Made by a program: the position numbers and the translations under genes. Shown here one piece after another: positions 1 to 5,038 of a stretch of 10,000 nucleotides of DNA. The notes below the pieces were generated by a model. The model was not told the DNA's origin, did no database searches, and worked only from the letters and a program-made list of their open reading frames with translations. The stretch lies in assembly GCA_008636095.1 (NCBI GenBank), contig VSJD01000335.1:1-10000 (forward strand), read 5' to 3'. The stretch is from Kiritimatiellota bacterium. GTDB taxonomy: Bacteria > Verrucomicrobiota > Kiritimatiellia > JAAZAB01. How positions within the stretch are numbered: the stretch's first letter is position 1; each line of letters opens with the position of its first letter.

Positions 1-302
1 CGCGTTCTCTCCTGCCTACTTCCAATGCCGTTATCTTTGGCCATGCCCGCTGGCAAATCGAAAACTATGCATTCAATGAACTCTCGACTGCCTGGCATGC
101 TGACCACTATTTTCATCATCACTCTGTTTCCATTATGGCCTTCTGGCTGCTCATGTTCATTGCCCATACCGTTTTTCATACTTTCTGCGACCGTAATCTC
201 AAGCCCGCTTTCCGCAACCGCTATTCCATGCTCTTCATTGCCGAACAGTTGCGCACCGCTTTCGTTTTTGGCGATTGGGATCGCACCATTCCCACGCAAT
301 GA
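1..302 (+). CDS. DDE transposase, C-terminal fragment (5' end outside window)
   Basis: Reading from base 3, the frame is open for 99 codons and stops at TGA 300-302. The translation begins RSLLPTSNAVIFGHARWQIEN and continues with FNELSTAWHADHYFHHH, then FWLLMFIAHTVFH and RNLKPAFRNRY. The RWxIEN..FNEL block, followed by a His-rich DH.FHH stretch and a hydrophobic helix ending in RNLKP, is what I recognise as the C-terminal part of an IS4-like DDE transposase. The Glu at bases 60-62 is probably the third catalytic acid. The first two Asp residues would lie upstream of the window, so I cannot tell whether the element is intact. No terminal inverted repeat can be recognised without the left end. 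A longer ATG frame at 25-393 is a shadow of this one. The family call is fairly sure; the subgroup is not. Confidence 0.75.
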   Translation, partial: RSLLPTSNAVIFGHARWQIENYAFNELSTAWHADHYFHHHSVSIMAFWLLMFIAHTVFHTFCDRNLKPAFRNRYSMLFIAEQLRTAFVFGDWDRTIPTQ

Positions 303-526
303 TGCGCTGGCGCGCGGACTCTTGCCAATCCACACGAATACGAACCGCGGGATGGTCGTGGTGTGTTCCCCCGCGCCCAAATCAAGAAAATAGTGCCCGG
401 CCAAGCTCGTGAATCTGCCACGCCAACGTCCGCGCCGTCCTACTTCTGGCTATGCCCTGTCAATTCGATCCGCTTTTAGCCCTCAGGATGCAAACTTTCG
501 GAATTCTTGGCGCGAACGTGTAAATA
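303..526. other. Gene-free spacer after the transposase
   Basis: I find no convincing gene here. The transposase frame stays open for about 59 more codons after its TGA (to TAG 480), but the translation lacks any recognisable family feature. The right end of the insertion sequence should lie in this stretch. Its terminal repeat cannot be identified without the left end. Confidence 0.5.
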
Positions 527-555
527 TTGACACAACGTGAGGGATCGTGTATAAA
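527..555 (+). promoter_or_regulatory. sigma70-type promoter of the rubredoxin-rubrerythrin-ferritin cluster
   Basis: TTGACA at 527-532 and TATAAA at 550-555 are separated by exactly 17 bp. This is a perfect -35 box and a 5/6 match to TATAAT at optimal spacing. Transcription would start near 562 and leave a leader of about 65 nt before the rubredoxin ATG. GTGT (518-521) and ACAC (530-533) form a small dyad overlapping the -35 box, and AACGTG occurs directly repeated at 515-520 and 534-539. Either could be an operator, but no known Fur or PerR box is evident. Confidence 0.7.
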
Positions 556-627
556 ACATGTAAATAATAGCTATGGTCAGGCGATAGAACCGCGTGAATG
601 GATACTCCATATAAGAAAGGTGTTTGT

Positions 628-786
628 ATGCAACGTTTTATCTGTGATGTCTGCGGCTATGTGTACGATCCCAAGCTGGGCGATCCGGAGCATGGCGTAA
701 AGCCGGGAACGCCATTTGACCTGGTGCCGGCTGACTGGGTTTGCCCGGAATGCGGCGTCGGCAAGGATCAGTTTTCGCCGGAATAA
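628..786 (+). CDS. Rubredoxin
   Basis: A 52-residue one-iron electron carrier of the cytoplasm. The protein starts [15 protein letters not shown] and contains the two metal-binding knuckles CDVCG (Cys6, Cys9) and CPECG (Cys39, Cys42). The usual rubredoxin framework is present: YVYDP, GDPEHG, G(T)PF and the PADWVCP block. Length is exactly typical. I chose ATG 628 because AAGAAAGG (613-620) lies 7 nt upstream; an in-frame ATG at 598 would add ten non-family residues without a ribosome binding site. It is the first gene after the 527-555 promoter and precedes rubrerythrin, so it probably passes electrons to rubrerythrin for peroxide reduction. That pairing is known from anaerobes; here it is inferred from gene order. 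Confidence 0.96.
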   Translation: MQRFICDVCGYVYDPKLGDPEHGVKPGTPFDLVPADWVCPECGVGKDQFSPE

Positions 787-792
787 GGAGCC

Positions 793-821
793 CCGATCCG
801 TGCGTAAAACGCGCAGATCGG
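793..821 (+). other. Imperfect hairpin after rubredoxin
   Basis: The 13-nt arms 793-805 and 809-821 (CCGATC...GATCGG with inner TGCGT...ACGCG) pair with one C-A mismatch and one G-T wobble around an AAA loop. There is no following T run, so it is not a classical intrinsic terminator. It starts 7 nt after the rubredoxin stop and may protect or demarcate the 3' end of that cistron. Confidence 0.5.
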
Positions 822-837
822 AATGGTTGATGGTATT

Positions 838-861
838 ATCCGCACGTTGTTACGTGCGGAT
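838..861 (+). promoter_or_regulatory. Perfect hairpin just upstream of the rubrerythrin ribosome binding site
   Basis: ATCCGCACGT (838-847) is the exact reverse complement of ACGTGCGGAT (852-861), closing a TGTT tetraloop. Only two bases (862-863) separate the stem from AGGAGG (864-869). TTT (861-863) is too short for a typical terminator. Possible roles are an attenuator, an mRNA-stabilising 5' structure after processing, or a structure that modulates access to the ribosome binding site. Confidence 0.55.
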
Positions 862-877
862 TTAGGAGGATGATCCC

Positions 878-1450
878 ATGGAGTTCAAAGGCAGTAAGAC
901 GGAACGGAATGTGTTGACGGCGTTTGCAGGCGAATCCCAGGCGCGCAATCGTTACACGTATTTTTCCGGCCAGGCGCGCAGGGATGGTTTTATCCAGATC
1001 GCCGATGTGTTCGAGGAAACCGCCAACCAGGAACGCGAACACGCCCACCGGCTCTTCAAGCTCCTGCAGGGCGGGGTGGTAAAAATTGAAGGCTCATTCC
1101 CGGCGGGCGTGGTGGGTACGACTCTGCAGAACTTGAAGGCCGCCGCCGCCGGCGAACATGACGAGTGGTCGGAAATGTATCCGGGTTTTGCCAAGATCGC
1201 CCGTGCGGAAGGTCTTGAGCCGATTGCTAAAGTCTTCGATGCCCTGGTGGTTGCAGAGCGCCAGCACGAAAAGCGCTACCTTGGCTTTGCGGCCAATGTA
1301 GAAGCCGGCACGGTCTTTAAGAAAGATAAGGAAGTCGTGTGGCGTTGCCGTAACTGCGGCTATCTGCACAAAGGCAAAGAGGCGCCCCAGGCTTGCCCGG
1401 CCTGCGCCCATCCCCAGGCCCATTTCGAACTGCTGGCGGAGAATTGGTAA
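878..1450 (+). CDS. rbr: Rubrerythrin (diiron peroxidase with rubredoxin-like tail)
   Basis: A 190-residue cytoplasmic NAD(P)H-linked peroxidase of anaerobes that reduces H2O2 to water. Residues ~1-140 form the ferritin-like four-helix domain. Its diiron ligands are visible: Glu19 in GESQARNRY, Glu52 and His55 in QEREHA, Glu93 and Glu96 in GEHDEW, Glu127 and His130 in ERQHEKRY. Residues ~153-190 form the rubredoxin-like Fe(Cys)4 domain, with CRNCGY (Cys157, Cys160) and CPACAHPQ (Cys173, Cys176). Length and domain order match classical rubrerythrin. ATG 878 is set by AGGAGG at 864-869, 8 nt upstream. The gene lies 91 nt after rubredoxin, its likely electron donor, and 32 nt before ferritin, so the three are probably co-transcribed. 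Confidence 0.97.
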   Translation: MEFKGSKTERNVLTAFAGESQARNRYTYFSGQARRDGFIQIADVFEETANQEREHAHRLFKLLQGGVVKIEGSFPAGVVGTTLQNLKAAAAGEHDEWSEMYPGFAKIARAEGLEPIAKVFDALVVAERQHEKRYLGFAANVEAGTVFKKDKEVVWRCRNCGYLHKGKEAPQACPACAHPQAHFELLAENW

Positions 1451-1482
1451 AATCTTAATTATGCATCGCAAGGAGAATGCCC

Positions 1483-2016
1483 ATGCTTAATCAAAAAATG
1501 GTGGATGCCCTGAACGGCCAGATGAGCAATGAGTTTTATTCCGCCTATCTATACCTTTCGATGTCGGCGGCCTCCGCCGCCATGGGATTAAAGGGCGCGG
1601 CCAACTGGTTCATGGTCCAGTACCAGGAAGAAATGGTCCATTTTATGAAGTTTTATAACTACGTCCTCAGTCAGGGCGGCGCGGTCACGTTAGCGGCGGT
1701 CAAGGCGCCGCCGTCGGCCTTTAAGTCACTGCTGGACATGTTCGAGCAAACTCTCAAGCACGAGCAATTCATTACGAAATGCATTAACGAGTTGTCGGAC
1801 CTGGCCCTCAAGGAAAAGGACCACGCCACCGCCGTCCTTTTGCAGTGGTATGTGACCGAGCAGGTCGAGGAGGAAGCCAACGACAATGATGTGCTGGCGC
1901 GCCTGCGCCTGGTGGGCAAGGATGGCAATGGCTTGTTCATGCTCGACAAGGACCTGGCAACGCGCATCTTCACGCCGCCGCCTGCGACGGCCGCCGGCGG
2001 CGCTCCGGCCGCGTAA
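1483..2016 (+). CDS. ftnA: Non-heme bacterial ferritin
   Basis: A 177-residue iron-storage protein that oxidises Fe(II) and stores ferric mineral inside a 24-subunit shell. It begins MLNQKMVDALNGQMSNEFYSAY. All residues equivalent to the E. coli FtnA iron sites are present at the same numbers: Glu17, Glu49, Glu50, His53, Glu94, Glu126, Gln127, Glu129 and Glu130. An Ala/Pro/Gly-rich tail (residues ~165-177) extends past the usual helix E region and is probably disordered. I prefer ATG 1483 over ATG 1477 because AAGGAG (1470-1475) lies 7 nt before 1483 but touches 1477. Downstream of rubrerythrin, it can take up iron while peroxide is removed, which limits Fenton chemistry. The neighbouring repeat mosaic begins 6 nt after its stop. 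Confidence 0.96.
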   Translation: MLNQKMVDALNGQMSNEFYSAYLYLSMSAASAAMGLKGAANWFMVQYQEEMVHFMKFYNYVLSQGGAVTLAAVKAPPSAFKSLLDMFEQTLKHEQFITKCINELSDLALKEKDHATAVLLQWYVTEQVEEEANDNDVLARLRLVGKDGNGLFMLDKDLATRIFTPPPATAAGGAPAA

Positions 2017-2021
2017 GGACT

Positions 2022-2267
2022 GTGAAAAATATCCGTACCTGCCAGATCTTAGCCCGGATATTTCACGGTTTAAGATCGCCCGTGAAGTATCCGCTTTGGC
2101 CGCAACATGATGCGGCCAAAGTTTCGGCGCGGCGCATGAGCGCCTTGCTCAAGACTAACCCTTCGCCGCGCCGGAAGGCAAACCCTGAGCAAGTCCCGTT
2201 CTTCGGGGCGCGTCGAAGCCCGAAGGGCGGACATTTCACGCCAATGCGTGAAATGTCCGGGTTAGTC
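2022..2267. repeat. Palindromic repeat mosaic with five alternating copies of a ~14-bp word
   Basis: The core word (consensus about CGTGAARTRTCCG) occurs five times in alternating orientation: 2022-2035 (+, two extra A), 2055-2068 (-), 2080-2093 (+), 2228-2241 (-) and 2246-2259 (+). The second copy can pair with either the first or the third, giving mutually exclusive hairpins. GATCTTA (2045-2051) also pairs with TAAGATC (2071-2077). Further dyads are TTTGGCCGCA/TGCGGCCAAA (2095-2104/2111-2120), TGAGCAAG (2186-2193) with CTTGCTCA (2144-2151), GGCGCGGC/GCCGCGCC (2126-2133/2165-2172), CCCTTCG/CGAAGGG (2159-2165/2221-2227) and GACTAACCC/GGGTTAGTC (2153-2161/2259-2267). The last pair bounds a 115-bp block. 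It resembles a REP/BIME-like or MITE-like intergenic element; which family is unknown to me. Confidence 0.8.
2228..2259. repeat. Perfect 14-bp hairpin spanning the dsbD start codon
   Basis: CGGACATTTCACGC (2228-2241) and GCGTGAAATGTCCG (2246-2259) are perfect reverse complements around a CAAT loop. The likely dsbD ATG (2244-2246) sits in the loop and the first base of the right arm. The right arm encodes residues 2-5 of the protein. If transcribed from upstream, this hairpin would strongly limit translation initiation at 2244. Confidence 0.85.
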
Positions 2268-4019
2268 GTTGTGCTTATGGGCTTGGCCAGTCTAGTGATG
2301 GCGGCTGATCCTTTTCAGGTATCCGTCCAGCTGGTGTCGTCCAATCAAATGTTGTCTGTGCAGGTGGAAGTTCCGGACCACCACAAGTTATATGCCGATC
2401 AATTCCGCGTCGAAGTTCCAGCACCGGCCAAGCTGATTCCGCGCTTCCTGCCAACACCGGAAAGTCAAGCCGATCCTTTGAGCGGAGAAAATACGCTCGT
2501 TTTCACACGCTCCTTCAAGGCACTTTACGCCATTGAAAACCTGAACACTAATCGTTTGCCGGTCACGGTGCGATGGCAGGGCTGTAACGCGACCGTTTGT
2601 TTTTTGCCGGTAACGAAAACATTTCTGGTTTCATGGGCAAGCCTGGCGTCATCTTCGGGCACCGTTCCTGCCGCAAACACGGCGGCTTTATCAGCCGATT
2701 GGCTGCCCGCCGATTGGCGAACCGCAAATTTGCGGTCCGCTGATTGGCGCGCGTTGACCAATCGGTTTATGCTTGTCGCTCAGCGGGCCGGGTATCTCTC
2801 ACCGTCGGAACTTATTTCATTTCTGGAATCGGCGCAAGGGCAGGGGGGCACTGTGCCGGAAACGCCCCTTGATCGCTGGTTGAAACGGTCGCTGTGGCTT
2901 TCGGTCCTGATCCTGCTTGTGGGTGGACTGGCCTTAAACCTGACGCCCTGCGTATTGCCGATGATTCCCATCAACCTGGCGATCATCGGCGCCGGGACTG
3001 GGGCGGTCACCACCGCTGGGGCGGTCACCACCGCTGGGGCGGTCACCACCGCTGGGGCGGTCACCACCGCTGGGGCCCAGTCGCGCCGGCGCGGGTTTGG
3101 GCTGGGTGCGCTGTATGGACTGGGCATGGCAGTCGCTTACGGCATCCTGGGTCTGCTGGTTGTACTGACCGGCACGAAGTTCGGCGCAATCAACGCTTCG
3201 CCTTGGTTTAATGTGAGTGTCGCGCTTCTGTTTGCTGTTCTGGCGCTGGCCATGTTTGATGTCTATCAAATTGATTTCTCCCGATTCCAGGGACGCTTTA
3301 ACAAGATTGGCATGGACGGCGATAACAGCCGCTATGACGGCAACAGCCGCTGTGGCGGCCATAGCCGTTTTGGCGGCGCGCTGGTGATTGTTGCCCTGGG
3401 CGCGCTGGCCGCGATTCTCTCGGGCGCCTGCGTGGCGCCGGTGGTGCTTTCGGTGCTTTTGCTTTCGGCCAGTCTGTATGCCCAAGGTCACGGCGCCGCT
3501 CTGCTGCTACCCTTTATCCTTGGCCTGGGCATGGCCTTGCCGTGGCCACTGGCCGGCGCTGGTCTGGCTTGTTTGCCCAAGCCGGGCCGCTGGATGGAAC
3601 GTATCAAGCACGGGTTCGGTGTCCTGATCCTGTTGGCGGCTGTCTATTACGCCTATACGGGACTGACGATCTGGCAGCAATCGCTGTGGCAGCCATCGCT
3701 GTGGCAGCCATCGCTGTGGCAGCAACCGTCGCAGAGCGGCGCAAGCGAGGGATGGCTGACCAGCCTGCCTGAAGCACTGGTTTTGGCGGACCGGGAGCAG
3801 AAACCGGTTTTCATTGATTTCTGGGCCTCGTGGTGTAAAAATTGTCATGTCATGGATGCGACGACTTTTCGGAACGCGCAGGTCCGTCAGCAGTTGGCAT
3901 CGTTTGTCAGGGTCAAGGTCCAGGCCGAACATCCCAATCAACCGCCCGACCGGGATATCCTGGACGCATTTGCCGTGATGGGCTTGCCCACATATGTTGT
4001 GCTCAAACCCAACCTGTGA
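2244..4019 (+). CDS. dsbD: DsbD-family thiol:disulfide interchange protein with in-frame tandem repeats, short C-terminus
   Basis: An inner-membrane protein that carries reducing power from cytoplasmic thioredoxin to extracytoplasmic thiols. From ATG 2244 it has 591 residues. Residues 1-20 form a signal peptide (cleavage near VMA/AD). Residues ~21-130 are the DsbD N-terminal domain with the GCNATVC pair (Cys114, Cys119). Residues ~215-475 form about six membrane helices, with the redox pair in TPCVLP (Cys236) and SGACVAP (Cys396). The last two helices of E. coli DsbD seem absent. A thioredoxin-like domain follows with WCKNC (Cys531, Cys534) and GLPT. Only 57 residues follow Cys534 and the chain stops just after GLPTYVVL, so the final strand and helix of the fold are missing. 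Four tandem-repeat tracts lie in linkers or loops. The start is uncertain: the frame is open back to GTG 2022, but that stretch is repeat DNA; ATG 2253 is an alternative. No strong ribosome binding site is seen. Confidence 0.87.
   Translation: MREMSGLVVVLMGLASLVMAADPFQVSVQLVSSNQMLSVQVEVPDHHKLYADQFRVEVPAPAKLIPRFLPTPESQADPLSGENTLVFTRSFKALYAIENLNTNRLPVTVRWQGCNATVCFLPVTKTFLVSWASLASSSGTVPAANTAALSADWLPADWRTANLRSADWRALTNRFMLVAQRAGYLSPSELISFLESAQGQGGTVPETPLDRWLKRSLWLSVLILLVGGLALNLTPCVLPMIPINLAIIGAGTGAVTTAGAVTTAGAVTTAGAVTTAGAQSRRRGFGLGALYGLGMAVAYGILGLLVVLTGTKFGAINASPWFNVSVALLFAVLALAMFDVYQIDFSRFQGRFNKIGMDGDNSRYDGNSRCGGHSRFGGALVIVALGALAAILSGACVAPVVLSVLLLSASLYAQGHGAALLLPFILGLGMALPWPLAGAGLACLPKPGRWMERIKHGFGVLILLAAVYYAYTGLTIWQQSLWQPSLWQPSLWQQPSQSGASEGWLTSLPEALVLADREQKPVFIDFWASWCKNCHVMDATTFRNAQVRQQLASFVRVKVQAEHPNQPPDRDILDAFAVMGLPTYVVLKPNL
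2694..2753 (+). repeat. Four 15-bp units (pentapeptide-like A[DN][WL]xx) in the dsbD linker
   Basis: Four consecutive 15-bp units encode ADWLP, ADWRT, ANLRS and ADWRA (DsbD residues 151-170), between the N-terminal domain and the first membrane helix. The register matches the pentapeptide-repeat consensus A(D/N)Lxx, with Trp replacing the central Leu in three units. Each unit begins with a small dyad: GCC-GATT-GGC twice, GCA-AATT-TGC, then GCT-GATT-GGC. A 16-bp perfect palindrome, ACCGCAAATTTGCGGT, lies at 2721-2736. Four units are too few to form a pentapeptide-repeat helix by themselves. Confidence 0.8.
3000..3071 (+). repeat. Four perfect 18-bp tandem repeats in dsbD (AVTTAG x4)
   Basis: The unit GGGGCGGTCACCACCGCT is repeated four times without any change at 3000-3017, 3018-3035, 3036-3053 and 3054-3071. 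It encodes alternating GAVTTA residues (DsbD ~253-276) in the loop between membrane helices 1 and 2, directly after the helix holding Cys236. Each unit contains a dyad GCGGT-CACC-ACCGC. Absence of divergence between units implies recent expansion or ongoing slippage, so copy number may vary between strains. Confidence 0.95.
3321..3374 (+). repeat. Three degenerate 18-bp tandem repeats in dsbD
   Basis: Three 18-bp units encode DNSRYD, GNSRCG and GHSRFG (DsbD residues ~360-377) in the loop between membrane helices 3 and 4, shortly before Cys396. Units share xx-AGC-CG(C/T) and the dyad GCCG...CGGC across each unit boundary. They are more diverged than the AVTTAG array, so this expansion is older or has been under less homogenisation. 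Confidence 0.75.
3672..3716 (+). repeat. Three 15-bp tandem repeats in dsbD (WQPSL)
   Basis: Units at 3672-3686, 3687-3701 and 3702-3716 have the form TGGCAGCCATCGCTG (the first has CAA for CCA) and encode WQ(Q/P)SL. A partial fourth unit follows. The array forms the linker between the last membrane helix and the thioredoxin-like domain (DsbD residues 477-491). Each unit contains the dyad CAGC-CATC-GCTG. Confidence 0.9.
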
Positions 4020-4063
4020 CGCTTGAAAACCAAACGCAAAAAGCATTCAAAAAGGATCCAACC

Positions 4064-5038
4064 ATGAGTCAACGCGTAATCTTCGGTAAAACCGGTTTGA
4101 GCGTGTCGCCGGTCTGTTTTGGCACGTGGCAGTTGTCCCCCCGCTTCTGGGGCGACCAGTCCAAGACCGACATCCTGACCGCCATGCACAAGGCGCTCGA
4201 CCTCGAAATCAACTTCTTCGACACGGCCGACGCCTACGGCGACGGTTACGCGGAGACCGTGTTGGGCGAATTCATGGCCGGCGTTCGCCGTAACTCGATC
4301 ATCCTGGCCAACAAGGTCTTCAACCATTTTAACCCGGACGCCAGCCGCTACCCGGACCTCTCACCCGCCCACATCGTGGAACGGTGTGAGGCGTCTCTGA
4401 AGCGCCTGCGAACGGACTACATTGACCTTTATCTTCTGCACTTCTTCGATCCGCTTACGCCGCTCGCGGACGTTGCCGAGACGATGGAGCGCCTGCGCCA
4501 GCAGGGCAAAATCCGGCACTACGGCGTGAGCAACCACACGCTGGAGCAGTTCCGCGCCTTGCGGGTCGTCGGCGCGTTCAATGCCGCCCAGCCGTCCTAC
4601 AGCCTGCTCAACCTGCGCATCGAAGCGGACTTCCTCCCATACTGCCTGGCGGAGAATGTCGGCGTTATGATTTATTCGCCCATGCATATGGGCCTGCTCA
4701 CCGGCAAATACAAGGGGCACGAAACCTTCACCGACTTTCGCAAGGAGCATCCCGACTTCCAGGGCGAGCGCTTCCGCAAAATCACCTCCGCCGTCCAGGG
4801 GCTGAAACCGATGGCCGACAAGTACGGCCTGTCGCTTTACCAGCTTATCCTGGCGGCCACGCTCATGCACCCGGCCATCCAGTCGGCCGTTACCGGCATC
4901 AAGACCCCGGACCAGATCGCCGAGGCGGCTGGGGCCATGGGGAAAGAGATTGAAAGGAGCGACTATTTTGCCATACGTTCCGCCCTTGCCATCGATGGCG
5001 CCACCAAAGTCAAAGACGCCGCCGGCAAAACGAAGTGA
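4064..5038 (+). CDS. Aldo/keto reductase
   Basis: A 324-residue soluble NAD(P)H-dependent oxidoreductase of the AKR (beta/alpha)8 barrel family; the substrate cannot be told from sequence. It starts MSQRVIFGKTGLSVSPVCFG, the usual first strand. The catalytic tetrad is complete: Asp53 and Tyr58 in FFDTADAYGDG, Lys84 in LANKVF and His126 in LYLLHFFDP. The cofactor region is also recognisable, with GVSNHTLEQ in the middle and SAVTGIKTPDQIAEA near the C-terminus. ATG 4064 is supported by AAAGGA at 4051-4056, 7 nt upstream. The frame runs open upstream to 3842 but there overlaps dsbD out of frame and lacks family similarity. The gene begins 44 nt after dsbD and could be transcribed with it; no obvious functional link to the redox cluster exists. 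Confidence 0.95.
   Translation: MSQRVIFGKTGLSVSPVCFGTWQLSPRFWGDQSKTDILTAMHKALDLEINFFDTADAYGDGYAETVLGEFMAGVRRNSIILANKVFNHFNPDASRYPDLSPAHIVERCEASLKRLRTDYIDLYLLHFFDPLTPLADVAETMERLRQQGKIRHYGVSNHTLEQFRALRVVGAFNAAQPSYSLLNLRIEADFLPYCLAENVGVMIYSPMHMGLLTGKYKGHETFTDFRKEHPDFQGERFRKITSAVQGLKPMADKYGLSLYQLILAATLMHPAIQSAVTGIKTPDQIAEAAGAMGKEIERSDYFAIRSALAIDGATKVKDAAGKTK

Noticed and set aside
25..393. Open frame of 122 codons on the plus strand
   Set aside because: It overlaps the transposase C-terminus in another frame; only the frame from base 3 gives recognisable family residues.
598..627. ATG 598 as rubredoxin start
   Set aside because: It adds ten residues absent from rubredoxins and lacks a ribosome binding site, whereas 628 has AAGAAAGG at good spacing.
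2095..2124. Hairpin TTTGGCCGCA/TGCGGCCAAA as an intrinsic terminator for ferritin
   Set aside because: Only three T residues follow the stem, and the hairpin is one of many in the repeat mosaic. Termination is possible but not supported.
2022..2243. GTG 2022 as the DsbD start (74-residue N-terminal extension)
   Set aside because: The stretch is repeat DNA and its translation is low-quality. A proper signal peptide begins only at ~2244.
3000..3071. CRISPR-like array
   Set aside because: Units are contiguous 18-bp repeats without spacers and lie inside a coding frame.
2934..3491. Minus-strand frame of 185 codons rich in GGDRPS repeats
   Set aside because: It is the antisense shadow of dsbD, and its repeats are the complement of the AVTTAG array.
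3842..4063. Upstream extension of the aldo/keto reductase
   Set aside because: It overlaps dsbD out of frame, has no family similarity, and ATG 4064 has a good ribosome binding site.
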